From positions 1 through 32,496 of the forward strand of contig JARSSH010000012.1 of NCBI GenBank assembly GCA_029624815.1: a stretch of DNA of 32,496 nt, in the 5' to 3' direction. Origin of the DNA: Candidatus Competibacter sp. Its GTDB lineage: Bacteria > Pseudomonadota > Gammaproteobacteria > Competibacterales > Competibacteraceae. Of this stretch, positions 1 to 9,330 are shown one piece after another. The position numbers and the translations under genes were made by a program. The notes below the pieces were generated by a model. It was not told the DNA's origin, made no database searches, and saw only the letters and a list, made by a program, of their open reading frames with translations. Position 1 is the first letter of the stretch. Each line of letters starts with the position of its first letter.

Positions 1-61
1 GCCGCCCGCGGAGTGCAAGCCTTGAGTCGCTTCAACACAGTTGCTCTCCCGCCGGACTCCG

Positions 62-3000
62 TCACGGAACCGGTTCCACTTCCACCCGGTTGCGGCCCGC
101 TTCCTTGGCCCGATACAGCGCCCGGTCGGCGCGGGCCAGAATCGTGTTGGCCGTCCGATCGGCGGCGGCGAACGAGGCCAGACCGATGCTGACCGTAAAG
201 GAAATCTCGCCGGCATCCCCCGCGGCGGGCGAAGCCGCCACGCATTCCCGCAGTCGCTCGGCCAAGCACCGCGCGCCCTCCGTGTCCGTGCCTGGCAATA
301 ACGCAGCGAATTCCTCGCCGCCCAGCCGGCCGATCAAATCGACCTTGCGCAGCGTCTGTTGGGCGACGGCGGTAAAATGTTGCAGCACCCGATCGCCGGA
401 AGCATGGCCGTGGCGGTCGTTCACCCGTTTGAAATGGTCGAGATCCAGCATCAGCAGCGCCGCCGGCTTGGCGTAGCGTTGAAACCGCTCCAGCTCGTGT
501 TCCACCTGGGCAAGAAAATGGCGGCGATTGGCCAAGCCGGTCAGCGGGTCGGTGGTGGCCAGCCGAAGCAGCTCCTGCTCCCGAGCCTGGCGTTCGGTTT
601 CATCGCGCACCACGCCCACCGCGTGCCATTCGCCCTGGATCAGCACCCCGGACAGAGACATCGCCACCGCGATTTCCGTCCCATCCTTGCGCAGCGCGTG
701 CAGATCCACGGTCTTGCCCACCGCTCCACCACGCCCGCTCCGCTGGAACTCCGGAAACGCTTTCAAATGGGCTTCGCGATAGCGTTCCGGCACCAGCAGC
801 ACATGCAGGTCTTGCCCGATCGCCTCGTTCCCGGCGTAGCCGAAAATCTGTTCGGCGGCGGGATTCCAGAAGCTGATCCGCCCCTGCGGATCCATCGTCA
901 GGATGGCGTCGCGGGCCGAATCGGTGATGCTGCGCAGGGTGGCTTCCCGCTCCCGCAGCATCTCTTCCATCCTCTTGCGCTCGGTGATGTCTTGCAGCAT
1001 GGCGACGAAATGATGAACGGAACCCTCCGGCTTGCGCACGCAGCGAACCGACAGAACGGTGTACACCACCTCGCCGTCCTTGCGAATGAAACGCTTATCC
1101 ATGGCGTAGCCGTCGATCTCGCCGGTCAGGACACGATCGAACTGAGCCTCGTCCAGCGCCAGATCGTCGGGGTGGGTCAATTCGGCCCAGGTCTTGGCGA
1201 ACAGTGCTTCCCGGCTGTAGCCCAGCATGGCGCATAACCGATCGTTGCACTGCACCCAAGCCTTTTCCGGCGAGGTGATCGCCATGCCGATCAGCCCCAG
1301 CTCGTAGTAGCCGCGATAGCGCTCCTCGTTTTCCCGTAGCGCCTCCCTGATTCGGTATTCGGCGGTCACGTCGGCGAAGACCAGAACCGTCCCCGTCACC
1401 GCGCCGGCCTCGTTGCGGATGGGCGCGATGCTGTCGCTGATCCGGCATTCGGCGCCGTCGCGGGCGATCAGGGTCGCGTATGGCGCCAGTTCGTTGATCT
1501 CGTTGCCGCTGGCCCGCGCCGTCGCCACCGGCCCGGTCGCTGCTTGGTCGGTTCGCGGCGGGTCGATCCGGCGGAATACTTCCGCCAGCGGTCGTCCGAC
1601 CGCCTCCGCCAGCGGCCAGCCGGTCAGCCGCTCGGCCACCGGGTTCATGCGGGCGATCCTGCCCTCAGCGTCGGTGGCGATCACGCCATCGCCAATGGAA
1701 CGCAGGGTGAGGGTCAAATCCTCCTCCCGCGCGCGCAGCTCGGCCGTGCGCGCTGCCACCTGCCGCTCCAGAAAGACCTGCCGGTTGCGCAGCACGCCGA
1801 TGAAAGCGGTCAGCATCACGGTCAGCAACAACCCCGCGAATGCCGCCCAACCGCTGGCTCGCATCGGATGGGTGGCATAAAACGCCGGCGTGGAACGGAT
1901 TACGACCGCATAGGCGCGGCCGAAGACGAACAGTGGATAAACGGCCCGCAACTCGCCCCGGCCGAACGAGATCCCGTCCAACCCTCCCTCGCCCCCGGTG
2001 GTCGGTGGCGTGGAATGGATCGCCAACAGACTGGGGCGCAAAGTGGGCGTCAGATCCTTCAGGCTCACCGCGATCGAGTCGATGGATTCGGCGTTGCGCA
2101 ACAGGGATCGGGCGAGCAGGGATTGCGGGCGCACCACGCCCAGCGCCACCCCGCGCAATCGCTCGGCGGGCTCGACGCCAGCGGCGCTCCCGGACCCCGG
2201 CGCGGCCGGCGCGAACACTGGCCGGTAAACCAATATGCCCTGCCGCAACTCGTTGGCATGAACCAGCAAAACCGGACTGCTGGCCGTCGGCAGTCCCGTC
2301 CGGATGGCCCGCTCCAGCGCGGCGCGGCGCACGGGCTCCGAACCCTGATCGAAGCCGATGGCGGCTTGGTTGCCGGCCAGCGGTTCCACCGCGACCACCG
2401 GATAATAAACCCGCCGGCCCGCGGCGGGCACTCGCCGGCCGGCGGTATCGTATTCCCAGATAACAATCTCGTCGCCGCTTTCCCGGCTCAGTTCGGTCTC
2501 GACGCGCTCCCGCTCGGCCGCCGGCACCGGCCGGATCCAGCCGAGAGCCTGAATGGCCTGGGCGCCGTTCGCCAGCGGCGCGGCGAAGGCATGAAACGTT
2601 TCGCGATCCACCCACGGGGTAACGGCGTAAAATTGGGCCAGATTGCTCAACGCGACTTGAAACTGATTGAGCATGTCGCGGATGTTGACCCAGTAGACAT
2701 CGCTCAGGCGCTCGAAGTCGTTGCGGCGCGCGCGAATTTCCTCCTGCAACACCAGGAACGATACGGCGGCCGTCAACAACAAGGCCAGCACGCCAACCAG
2801 CACGGTCTCGAAATGGCGCCAGCGCCGTGGGCGTAGCGTGGGATGCCAGCGCCACCGCTGGAGGGCGCCCGTTCCCACCAGGAAAATCAGCAGCAGGATC
2901 AGCGCGCCCAGGATCGGTGGCAGCCGGCTCGCCGCGATCCGGGCGTTCCACGCGCCGGCCGGGATATCCAAGCCGACGACCAGCAGAACCGCGCCGCTAT

Positions 3001-4165
3001 TCGGGTCCAGCACGGGCGCGAAGGCCGAGACGAACTCACCGTATTCATCGACGAACGGCCCCGCCGTCATCGGGCGTTTGTCCCGAAAGACGGCAAGCAA
3101 CCCCGCCGGCGGTCGTTCGTACCGCGTTCCGGGAGGCGAGGCCAGCGGATCGTTCACCTCCAGGTTTTCCGGCCCGAAGATAATGGCGCCGTCGCGAAGG
3201 GCCATGCTGTAGATACTGCGCTGGTCGAGGAAGCGACCGTAGGCGATCATCTGGCGGCGCAACCGTTCGAACGCCGGCGTTCCCCAATCCGCCGCCGTGA
3301 AGCTCAGTACCGCCGCTTCGGTGGGGTTGATCGTCTGAGCGATCTTCAACGCCTGTTGCAGCAGCAGCTCCCGCAGTTCGGCGGCGGCGCTCCGGCCCTG
3401 CCAGTCGGTCGCCCACCCGCCCAAACCCGCCAGCAACACGAACAACGCCGGGTACAGCCAGCGCGGAATCGATCCGGAACGCCGCAGCCACACGCCTGAC
3501 GCCCGCCGTCCGTGCAGCCATACGCCGATCATGGCGCCTAACGCGCATAGCATACGCACGAATTGCACGGGAATTCCGGTCAGCCCCAGGAAACTGTCGT
3601 GATTGAGCCAGGAAGCCGGAAAAAACGCGGCCTTGGGAACCACCAGACCGGTGGCCAAGGCATAGAGCAGCATGGAGCCGGCCATCAGTCGCAAACATCC
3701 GCATCGCCGCCCGTCCTCGGCCACTCCGTCGGCTCGCCAAAGCGCGGCGGCGGCCAACACGCCGCCGGTCAGGCCGAGCGCATAGCGACAGCTCGCATTC
3801 AAGCCACTCATCTCTCCGGACAATCCACCCAGGGCAGCCAATCCGAGCAGCGCCAGCCAACCCAACCCGCCGAATCGCGGACTGTCGCCCGCCATCCCGC
3901 GCCGGCCGAACTCGACCAGCGCCAGAAAAGAGGCCGTCAGCAGCGCCAGCCGAATACTCTGGAAGGTCGGCGAGTCTCCCAAACCGAGCGCCAGCAGATC
4001 CAGCCACTCGTTCAACCCGTGAAGGACGCCGAACGCGGCCAACCACCGCCACGGTAGCGTTCTTTCCCAACCGCCAAGAGCCGCCGCCACCGTTGCCAGC
4101 AGCACGAACGACAGTCCGTAGAGGAGGTAGATATAATCCAGGTTTTCGGAAAAAAAGGCGTTCAT
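62..4165 (-). CDS. Membrane diguanylate cyclase with CHASE, three PAS and GGDEF domains
   Basis: Predicted to make cyclic di-GMP from two GTP at the inner membrane in response to periplasmic and cytoplasmic signals. The N-terminal ~250 residues are several hydrophobic segments. A periplasmic stretch follows (about 255-415), then two more membrane segments, a CHASE-like sensor domain (about 480-770), another membrane segment (about 772-793), and three PAS domains (about 815-940, 948-1070 and 1073-1195). The GGDEF domain occupies the end. The active-site motif is GGEEF at 1282-1286, an active variant of GGDEF. An RxxD inhibitory site (RKVD, 1273-1276) lies five residues upstream, so product feedback inhibition is likely. 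There is no EAL domain. At 1367 residues it is unusually long because it has two extracytoplasmic sensor regions. It is divergent from the OsmC gene. What it senses cannot be told from sequence. Confidence 0.93.
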   Translation of the reverse strand: MNAFFSENLDYIYLLYGLSFVLLATVAAALGGWERTLPWRWLAAFGVLHGLNEWLDLLALGLGDSPTFQSIRLALLTASFLALVEFGRRGMAGDSPRFGGLGWLALLGLAALGGLSGEMSGLNASCRYALGLTGGVLAAAALWRADGVAEDGRRCGCLRLMAGSMLLYALATGLVVPKAAFFPASWLNHDSFLGLTGIPVQFVRMLCALGAMIGVWLHGRRASGVWLRRSGSIPRWLYPALFVLLAGLGGWATDWQGRSAAAELRELLLQQALKIAQTINPTEAAVLSFTAADWGTPAFERLRRQMIAYGRFLDQRSIYSMALRDGAIIFGPENLEVNDPLASPPGTRYERPPAGLLAVFRDKRPMTAGPFVDEYGEFVSAFAPVLDPNSGAVLLVVGLDIPAGAWNARIAASRLPPILGALILLLIFLVGTGALQRWRWHPTLRPRRWRHFETVLVGVLALLLTAAVSFLVLQEEIRARRNDFERLSDVYWVNIRDMLNQFQVALSNLAQFYAVTPWVDRETFHAFAAPLANGAQAIQALGWIRPVPAAERERVETELSRESGDEIVIWEYDTAGRRVPAAGRRVYYPVVAVEPLAGNQAAIGFDQGSEPVRRAALERAIRTGLPTASSPVLLVHANELRQGILVYRPVFAPAAPGSGSAAGVEPAERLRGVALGVVRPQSLLARSLLRNAESIDSIAVSLKDLTPTLRPSLLAIHSTPPTTGGEGGLDGISFGRGELRAVYPLFVFGRAYAVVIRSTPAFYATHPMRASGWAAFAGLLLTVMLTAFIGVLRNRQVFLERQVAARTAELRAREEDLTLTLRSIGDGVIATDAEGRIARMNPVAERLTGWPLAEAVGRPLAEVFRRIDPPRTDQAATGPVATARASGNEINELAPYATLIARDGAECRISDSIAPIRNEAGAVTGTVLVFADVTAEYRIREALRENEERYRGYYELGLIGMAITSPEKAWVQCNDRLCAMLGYSREALFAKTWAELTHPDDLALDEAQFDRVLTGEIDGYAMDKRFIRKDGEVVYTVLSVRCVRKPEGSVHHFVAMLQDITERKRMEEMLREREATLRSITDSARDAILTMDPQGRISFWNPAAEQIFGYAGNEAIGQDLHVLLVPERYREAHLKAFPEFQRSGRGGAVGKTVDLHALRKDGTEIAVAMSLSGVLIQGEWHAVGVVRDETERQAREQELLRLATTDPLTGLANRRHFLAQVEHELERFQRYAKPAALLMLDLDHFKRVNDRHGHASGDRVLQHFTAVAQQTLRKVDLIGRLGGEEFAALLPGTDTEGARCLAERLRECVAASPAAGDAGEISFTVSIGLASFAAADRTANTILARADRALYRAKEAGRNRVEVEPVP

Positions 4166-4380
4166 CGTCGTCCACCAGCGCGCCCGCCCCGGTGCTTGTC
4201 ATCGAAACTTCGGGTCACTCCGCAAGCCCCCGCCAAGACCCTCACGCCCGCCTTGCATGGGCGAGCGCCTTGACGGGATCTCGGGTCCGAAAGGGCTATC
4301 GTGCTACCATGCTCGCCGGTACTGTAGCAAACCACAAACAGGCAAGGGGAAAACACTCGCCTTTGGGAAGCATAACCACC

Positions 4381-4797
4381 ATGAAAACCCGAGTTACCTG
4401 GCTGGAAGACATGACTTACGTGGCCCAATCGCCCAGCGGCCACGCCGTGGTGCTGGACGGCCCGCCGGAACTGGGCGGCCACAACCTCGGACCGCGCCCG
4501 ATGGAAATGCTGCTGATGGGCATGGGCGGTTGCACCGCGATCGACGCGGTCAACATCCTGCGCAAGGCCCGGCAGGATCTGCGCGGCTGCGAGGTGCGGA
4601 TCGAAGCCGAGCGGGCCACCGAAGACCCCAAGGTATTCACCCAGATCCACGTTCACTTCGTCCTGACCGGCGTGAATCTGAGCACCAAACATATCGAACG
4701 CGCCATTCATCTGTCGGCGGAGAAATACTGCTCGGCCTCGATCATGCTGGGCAAAACCGCTGAAATTACCCATACCTTTGAAATCCGCGAAGCCTGA
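4381..4797 (+). CDS. OsmC/Ohr-family protein (YhfA-like)
   Basis: A 138-residue OsmC-fold protein. Family members reduce organic hydroperoxides with a reactive cysteine pair; this YhfA-like branch has no firmly assigned substrate. The two conserved cysteines are C51 (in GGCTAID) and C117 (in EKYCSAS), the positions expected for the peroxidatic and resolving residues. The frame is open upstream, but the start at MKTRVTW matches family length and has GGGAAG about ten bases upstream. Next on the same strand, after 94 bp, comes speD. An OsmC-speD-coq7 neighbourhood is known from Pseudomonas, where it follows the Crp homologue Vfr. Here the upstream neighbour is a diguanylate cyclase instead. Confidence 0.9.
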   Translation: MKTRVTWLEDMTYVAQSPSGHAVVLDGPPELGGHNLGPRPMEMLLMGMGGCTAIDAVNILRKARQDLRGCEVRIEAERATEDPKVFTQIHVHFVLTGVNLSTKHIERAIHLSAEKYCSASIMLGKTAEITHTFEIREA

Positions 4798-4891
4798 GCG
4801 CGCGTTCGCCCAAGCCTCCGATCCCGCCATCGAAGCCTGCCCATGCGAACCGGCGGGTTTGGCCTGTTCGTCTTTGGGGAAGGGAACGGCG

Positions 4892-5710
4892 ATGACTCCA
4901 AAGCCAATGCCCAGACTACGATTGCAGGGGTTCAACAACCTCACCAAGACGCTCAGCTTCAATATATACGATGTCTGCCACACCTCGACGCCGGAGCAGC
5001 AGGAACGCTACATCGCCTATATCGACGAAGCGTACAACGCCGAGCGCCTGACTCGGATTCTCAGCGATGTATCCAGGATCATCGGCGCCAACATTCTGAA
5101 CATCGCCCGGCAGGATTACGATCCGAAAGGCGCCAGCGTTACCATGCTTATTTCCGAGGAGCCGATCGAGTCCGACCGGCTATCCGACGCGAAAGCACCC
5201 GGCCCGCCGCCGGAGGCGGTGATCTGCCATCTGGATAAGAGCCACATCACGGTTCACACCTATCCGGACAGCCGCCCCGACAACGGCGTCAGCACCCTTC
5301 GGGCCGATATCGACGTATCGACCTGCGGTCGCATCTCCCCGCTTAAGGCACTGAACTATCTGATCCACAGCTTCGAATCCGACATCGTCACCATCGACTA
5401 TCGGGTGCGGGGCTTTACCCGCGACGTGGCCGGCAAGAAGCACTTCATCGACCACCCGATCCACTCGATCCAGAACTATCTTTCCAGGGACACCCGGGAG
5501 CGATATCGGATGATCGACGCGAACGTCCATCGGGAACATATCTTCCACACCAAGATGATCCTGAAGAACCTTGAATTGAGCAATTATCTGTTCGATGCGG
5601 ATAGGCAGGCCCTGCCTCCAGGCGAGAAAGCGGAAATCGAGCGACGCCTGCGGCGGGAAATGGCGGAAATCTTCCACGGCGGGAACATGCACGAGGGCTT
5701 ACGGGTTTAG
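4892..5710 (+). CDS. speD: S-adenosylmethionine decarboxylase proenzyme
   Basis: Decarboxylates S-adenosylmethionine to supply aminopropyl groups for spermidine synthesis. It is a pyruvoyl enzyme that cleaves itself. The 272-residue product closely follows Escherichia coli SpeD (264 residues): [12 protein letters not shown] at the N terminus, [28 protein letters not shown] and [13 protein letters not shown]. The self-cleavage site lies in LDKSHIT, between K116 and S117; S117 becomes the pyruvoyl group. The start was chosen by homology and by GGGAAGGGA about eight bases upstream; the frame stays open further 5' without homology. No speE is seen in the window, so the aminopropyltransferase must lie elsewhere. 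It is convergent with coq7 (28 bp between stops). Confidence 0.97.
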   Translation: MTPKPMPRLRLQGFNNLTKTLSFNIYDVCHTSTPEQQERYIAYIDEAYNAERLTRILSDVSRIIGANILNIARQDYDPKGASVTMLISEEPIESDRLSDAKAPGPPPEAVICHLDKSHITVHTYPDSRPDNGVSTLRADIDVSTCGRISPLKALNYLIHSFESDIVTIDYRVRGFTRDVAGKKHFIDHPIHSIQNYLSRDTRERYRMIDANVHREHIFHTKMILKNLELSNYLFDADRQALPPGEKAEIERRLRREMAEIFHGGNMHEGLRV

Positions 5711-5738
5711 CGCAACCTCCTTGCGGTACGCCCCGTGC

Positions 5739-6383
5739 CTACACCCAGTAGGTGGTCCGGGTCATCACCCTGGACATGCCCCGCATCAGCGCGCGCACGG
5801 GCAGCGGCAAGCGGGCGCCGCCAGCCGCCAAGGCGTCGGCGGCATGGCGGGCCTCGTCTTCCCTCATCTGCTCCAGAATAGCCTGGCTGGGCCGATCCTC
5901 GGCCGGCAGACGCTCCAGATGCGTATTTAAATGCTGGACCACCTGCCGCTCGGTCTCGGCGACGAACCCCAGGCTCCAGCGGTCTCCGGCCTTGCCGGCC
6001 AGCGCCCCGATAGTGAAAGCGCCGGCGTAGAATAAGGGGTTGAGCACGCTGGGATGGCTGCCCAGTTCCTTCAGCCGCGCCTCGCACCAGGCCAGATGGT
6101 CGTTTTCCTCGCCGGAGGCCCGCTCCATGCGATCGCGCACCGCGTCCAGCCGCGCGGTCAGCGCCTGTCCCTGATAGAGCGCCTGGGCGCAAACCTCGCC
6201 GGTATGATTAACCCGCATCAGCCGTCCGGCCTGCTGGCGCGCTTCGGGCGGCAGCTCGGCGGGCGGCACGGCGGCGGCCGGGTTGGCGCGGCCGGTCGTC
6301 GCCGGCCTGCCGAATACGGTGCGGAGCGCCTGATCCAGGGTGACGAGCAGGGTATCAACGGGGGTATAGTAGCGAGTCGTCAT
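5739..6383 (-). CDS. coq7: 2-polyprenyl-3-methyl-6-methoxy-1,4-benzoquinone monooxygenase (Coq7)
   Basis: Di-iron monooxygenase that adds the last ring hydroxyl in ubiquinone synthesis, the step done by the flavoprotein UbiF in E. coli. The 214 residues carry the full carboxylate/histidine ligand set of the family: E63 (NHTGEV), E93 and H96 (EENDH), E142/E144 (ETERQ), and E176 and H179 (EDEARH). The two ExxH motifs sit in paired helices as expected. A hydrophobic segment near 113-130 ([13 protein letters not shown]) fits peripheral membrane association. The start ATG lies 38 bp from the divergent ferredoxin start, so the two genes must share a very compact promoter region. With ubiH and ubiI further on, the window encodes three ubiquinone ring hydroxylases. 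Confidence 0.96.
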   Translation of the reverse strand: MTTRYYTPVDTLLVTLDQALRTVFGRPATTGRANPAAAVPPAELPPEARQQAGRLMRVNHTGEVCAQALYQGQALTARLDAVRDRMERASGEENDHLAWCEARLKELGSHPSVLNPLFYAGAFTIGALAGKAGDRWSLGFVAETERQVVQHLNTHLERLPAEDRPSQAILEQMREDEARHAADALAAGGARLPLPVRALMRGMSRVMTRTTYWV

Positions 6384-6421
6384 GGGCTCAAGCCTGGGTT
6401 CGAATCGGAAGAGAGGTTGAA

Positions 6422-6730
6422 GTGTCGTATTATCGCTATCATGTCTTTTTTTGCACCAATCTGCGGCCGGACGGATCGCAATGCTGCCAGCAATGCGGCG
6501 CCCAGGAAGCCCGCGACTACGTTAAGCAGCGCGTCAAGCAACTCGGCGCGGCTATTCCCGACAAAGTCCGCATCAACAGCGCCGGCTGTCTGGACCGTTG
6601 CGCCGAAGGACCGGTCATGGTCGTTTACCCGGAGGCGACCTGGTACAGCTATGTGGACCGTAGCGATCTCGACGAGATCGTCGAGCAACACCTGGTCAAT
6701 GGCCGAGTGGTGGAACGGTTGCGCATTTAG
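6422..6730 (+). CDS. Thioredoxin-like [2Fe-2S] ferredoxin
   Basis: A 102-residue small electron carrier of the thioredoxin-fold [2Fe-2S] type. Cysteines C11, C21/C22, C25, C56 and C60 are visible; the C-x10-C ... C-x3-C arrangement (C11, C22, C56, C60) fits the cluster ligands of this family. [13 protein letters not shown] is a typical second-half motif. Translation starts at GTG, supported by AGAGAGG six to ten bases upstream and by the conserved YHVFFCTN start of the family. It is divergent from coq7. Its redox partner is unknown; delivery of electrons to Coq7 is possible from proximity only and is not shown by the sequence. Confidence 0.88.
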   Translation: MSYYRYHVFFCTNLRPDGSQCCQQCGAQEARDYVKQRVKQLGAAIPDKVRINSAGCLDRCAEGPVMVVYPEATWYSYVDRSDLDEIVEQHLVNGRVVERLRI

Positions 6731-6773
6731 TAGCCGTTTGGCGTTTTTTATAGTTCCCTCGCATCGGCGGGGG

Positions 6774-6802
6774 TTGTAGGACGAATACCGCTTGCATACA
6801 AT
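6774..6802 (+). promoter_or_regulatory. Sigma-70 promoter of rplM-rpsI
   Basis: TTGTAG (6774-6779) and TACAAT (6797-6802) are separated by exactly 17 bp. Transcription would start near 6809 and leave a leader of about 43 bases before the rplM ATG. In other gammaproteobacteria L13 represses its own operon through the leader; I cannot confirm such a structure here. Confidence 0.65.
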
Positions 6803-6851
6803 ACGCGACTTTCCAAGCGAACACGGACTTTTCGGAGCACGTTACAATACA

Positions 6852-7286
6852 ATGAAAACTTTCAGCGCCAAGCCGGCCGAGGTCAAGCGCGACTGGTACG
6901 TGATCGACGCCACGGACAAGGTTCTGGGCCGGCTGTCGACCGAAATCGCGCGCCGCTTGCGAGGCAAGCATAAACCCGAGTTTACCCCCCACGTCGATAC
7001 CGGCGACTACATTATCGTGGTCAACGCCGGGAAAGTGCGGGCGACCGGTCGGAAGCGGACCGACAAGATCTATTACCGGACCACCGGTTACGTGGGCAAC
7101 ATCAAGTCCATCTCGATGGACAAGCTGTTACAAAAAGCCCCGGAGCGCATCGTCGAAATCGCCGTCAAGGGGATGTTGCCCAAGAATCCGCTGGGGCGGG
7201 CGATGTTCCGCAAACTGAAGGTGTACGCGGGCGCCGAACACCAGCACGCCGCCCAGCAGCCCAAACCCCTGGAACTGGTTGGGTAG
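6852..7286 (+). CDS. rplM: 50S ribosomal protein L13
   Basis: Large-subunit ribosomal protein, early assembly. The 144 residues match the L13 family along the whole length ([59 protein letters not shown], and the C-terminal HQHAAQQP). The ATG at 6852 gives the standard start; the frame is open further upstream but without homology. Shine-Dalgarno pairing is weak (GGAG about 15 bases upstream). It is followed after 38 bp by rpsI, the near-universal bacterial order. Confidence 0.98.
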   Translation: MKTFSAKPAEVKRDWYVIDATDKVLGRLSTEIARRLRGKHKPEFTPHVDTGDYIIVVNAGKVRATGRKRTDKIYYRTTGYVGNIKSISMDKLLQKAPERIVEIAVKGMLPKNPLGRAMFRKLKVYAGAEHQHAAQQPKPLELVG

Positions 7287-7324
7287 TCTTCGGCGGGCGC
7301 ATTCACTAAATGGAAAGATCGAGA

Positions 7325-7717
7325 ATGAGCGAAAATCGGTACTACGGCACTGGCCGGCGCAAGACCGCCACGGCACGGGTTTTCCTGCGGCCCGGCAACG
7401 GCAACATCCTGGTCAACCAACGCCCCCTGAACCAGTATTTCGGGCGTGAGACCTCCTGCATGGTGGCGTATCAGGCGCTGGAAGTCGCCGATCTGAAGGA
7501 CAAGTTCGATGTCTACGTGACCGTCAAAGGCGGCGGCATCACCGGACAGGCCGGCGCGATCCGCCACGGCATCACTCGAGCACTGATCGAATATGACGAG
7601 AGCCTGCGCCCCTCGCTGCGCAAAGCCGGCTTCGTTACCCGCGACGCCCGCGAGGTGGAGCGCAAGAAGGTCGGTCTACACAAGGCTCGTCGCGCCCCCC
7701 AATATTCCAAGCGTTAG
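7325..7717 (+). CDS. rpsI: 30S ribosomal protein S9
   Basis: Small-subunit ribosomal protein whose C-terminal tail reaches the P site. It has 130 residues, the same length as E. coli S9. Visible family blocks are [45 protein letters not shown], and the tail RRAPQYSKR ending in the conserved Lys-Arg. The ATG at 7325 is preferred over one 15 bases upstream because it matches the family start and has GGAAAG about ten bases before it. A tRNA-Gln gene begins only 12 bp after the stop. Confidence 0.98.
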   Translation: MSENRYYGTGRRKTATARVFLRPGNGNILVNQRPLNQYFGRETSCMVAYQALEVADLKDKFDVYVTVKGGGITGQAGAIRHGITRALIEYDESLRPSLRKAGFVTRDAREVERKKVGLHKARRAPQYSKR

Positions 7718-7729
7718 GCATTTCCATCT

Positions 7730-7803
7730 TGGGGGATCGTCTAGCGGCAGGACTACGGACTCTGACTCCGTCAACCTAGGTTCGAATCCTAGTCCCCCAG
7801 CCA
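7730..7803 (+). tRNA. tRNA-Gln (anticodon CTG)
   Basis: A complete cloverleaf can be drawn. The acceptor stem is TGGGGGA/TCCCCCA. The anticodon stem is ACGGA/TCCGT around the loop CTCTGAC, with anticodon CTG at 7762-7764. The T arm carries GGTTCGAATCC. The discriminator is G and the CCA end is encoded. The first pair T-A followed by Gs is typical of glutamine tRNAs. It reads CAG codons. It lies 12 bp after rpsI with no promoter visible between them, and a strong terminator follows, so co-transcription with rplM-rpsI is likely. Confidence 0.97.
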
Positions 7804-7810
7804 CCATCCG

Positions 7811-7839
7811 CCCACCCGAGCAATTCGGGTGGGTTTTTT
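7811..7839 (+). terminator. Rho-independent terminator after tRNA-Gln
   Basis: The perfect 9-bp stem CCCACCCGA (7811-7819) / TCGGGTGGG (7825-7833) with a 5-base loop is followed by six Ts. It ends the rplM-rpsI-tRNA unit. Confidence 0.93.
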
Positions 7840-7917
7840 ATCGCCCAAACAAAAAACAACAATTTGTTGTTAAAATATAACAGAAACTAAATTTTGTGTT
7901 TTTTTTGAAAATATCAG

Positions 7918-7946
7918 TTGCATTTCTGCTTCAGAATGCGTATAAA
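7918..7946 (+). promoter_or_regulatory. Sigma-70 promoter of porin 1
   Basis: TTGCAT (7918-7923) and TATAAA (7941-7946) are spaced 17 bp apart, within an AT-rich stretch that stands out from the GC-rich neighbourhood. The block around the -35 element (AAAATATCAGTTGCATTT) recurs almost unchanged upstream of porin 2. The predicted leader is about 58 bases. Confidence 0.75.
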
Positions 7947-8011
7947 TTTCCTCAATGATTTGAGAGCACCTCTTTGTTGTGTACATACAACACAAACCTA
8001 GGAGTTTAGTC

Positions 8012-9190
8012 ATGAAAAAGTCTGCTATCGCACTGGCCATTGCCGCTGCACTGGTTGGCACCTCCGCCTTCGCCGACACCACGCTGTACGGCTCCGCTCG
8101 TGTATCCGTGGATTATACCGATCTGGACACAACCTATAGCGGTCTGAGAGCCGCCAACGGTTCCTTGATCCCGGTGGTCAAGGGCTTCACCGCCTGGGAT
8201 GTGGTCAATGACTCCTCCCGGTTGGGCGTGCGCGGCGAGGAAGACCTTGGCGGCGGCCTGAGCGCTATCTATCAGTACGAATTCGGCGTCGATGTGACCG
8301 AGGGCGGCAACTTCAACAGCAACCGGCCGAAATGGGTGGGTTTGAAAGGTTCCAGTTGGGGCTCGGTCACCTTGGGCACCCAGTGGACTCCCTACTACAA
8401 CGTGCTCGGCGTCTCCGACGTCTTCAACAACTCGGCTACTACTTTCCTGCAAAGAACCGGTTACCTGGGCAGCATCTATGGCACCCGCATGGACAACAGC
8501 CTGCTGTACAGCTCGCCCAACTGGAGCGGCTTCGGCTTCCAGGCCATGCTGGTCATGAACGGCGACATCGGCGCCAATGAGCCGCAGACCCCCAGCCAGC
8601 TCGCAAAGTGCAACCCTGACAACAGGTTGCCGTGTAATTTGTCCAGCAGCGTCGATATGTACCAGCTCAACGCCACCTACAAGAACGGCCCGTGGTTCGC
8701 GGGTGTGGCCTACATGGCGGTGGATGGCCCCGGCTTCGGCAATTACTTCAACAATCCCAACTTTGGCGGCACCACCGGCGCCGTCAAGTACACCGCGCCC
8801 AACTGGGATGGCGATCAGTGGGGCTTGGCCTTCGGCTACAACTCCGGCCCGTTCGCGGTCACCATCAACTTCGAGGACGGCGACCTCAATACCCTCAATT
8901 ACGGCACGACCCAAAACCTTTACCTGACCGGCGCCTACACCTTCGGCAACAACATCATTCGGGGCGCCTATGGCTACTCCACCCCCGACAAGGGCCAGGT
9001 TCCGGTCTACGTGGAGGGCGTTCAGGTCGGCCGTATTGACCAGGACGACATCAACACTTTCGTTCTGGGCTACCAGTACAACTTCAGCAAGCGGACCCGC
9101 GCATGGGTTGAATACACCAACAGCGACGTCGACAGCGATCTTTGGGGTACCCAACAAGTACTCTCCATCGGTACCCGTGTGGATTTCTGA
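8012..9190 (+). CDS. Outer-membrane porin (Gram-negative general porin family), copy 1
   Basis: A trimeric beta-barrel general porin for small hydrophilic solutes is predicted. The 392-residue precursor has a 21-residue signal peptide (Lys-Lys start, hydrophobic core, cleavage after TSAFA). The mature start DTTLYGSARVSVDY is typical of the porin_4 family. Alternating aromatic/polar strands run throughout, a characteristic GGGLSAIYQYEFG block is present, and the chain ends with Phe (TRVDF), the signal for BAM-dependent insertion. The ATG at 8012 follows AGGAG by eight bases. It is paralogous to the next gene, with shared blocks such as WDVVNDSSRLGV and SNRPK-VGLKG. It is longer than copy 2 mainly through loop differences. 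Solute preference cannot be read from the sequence. Confidence 0.93.
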   Translation: MKKSAIALAIAAALVGTSAFADTTLYGSARVSVDYTDLDTTYSGLRAANGSLIPVVKGFTAWDVVNDSSRLGVRGEEDLGGGLSAIYQYEFGVDVTEGGNFNSNRPKWVGLKGSSWGSVTLGTQWTPYYNVLGVSDVFNNSATTFLQRTGYLGSIYGTRMDNSLLYSSPNWSGFGFQAMLVMNGDIGANEPQTPSQLAKCNPDNRLPCNLSSSVDMYQLNATYKNGPWFAGVAYMAVDGPGFGNYFNNPNFGGTTGAVKYTAPNWDGDQWGLAFGYNSGPFAVTINFEDGDLNTLNYGTTQNLYLTGAYTFGNNIIRGAYGYSTPDKGQVPVYVEGVQVGRIDQDDINTFVLGYQYNFSKRTRAWVEYTNSDVDSDLWGTQQVLSIGTRVDF

Positions 9191-9222
9191 TCCGCGCGCT
9201 TGCTGATTGATCGCTTCCAACG

Positions 9223-9249
9223 AAACGGACGCCTTCGGGCGTCCGTTTT
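9223..9249 (+). terminator. Terminator of porin 1
   Basis: The perfect 11-bp stem AAACGGACGCC (9223-9233) / GGCGTCCGTTT (9238-9248) has a stable TTCG loop, and the T-run forms the distal end of the stem. It separates the two porin genes into independent units. Confidence 0.88.
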
Positions 9250-9330
9250 CATTTCCCGGTTTGGAATGATCCGTGCTTGGGTTAATCGTTGCGTCGATAC
9301 CAATAAGTTGTATTTTTTATAAAATACCAG

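Noticed and set aside
1-61. Left edge before the cyclase stop codon
   Set aside because: No gene, hairpin terminator or repeat can be supported in 61 bases.
1544-2836. Long plus-strand frame (430 codons) opposite the diguanylate cyclase
   Set aside because: Low-complexity Arg/Gly/Gln/His-rich translation, no motif; a shadow of the minus-strand CHASE/PAS coding region.
5711-5725. Short inverted repeat CGCAA-N5-TTGCG between convergent speD and coq7
   Set aside because: Only five base pairs and no T-run on either strand; too weak to call a terminator.
8006-9220. A 404-codon open frame on the minus strand covering the whole of porin 1
   Set aside because: It mirrors the porin codon phase in GC-rich sequence, has no family motif, and the plus-strand protein has signal peptide, barrel and C-terminal Phe.
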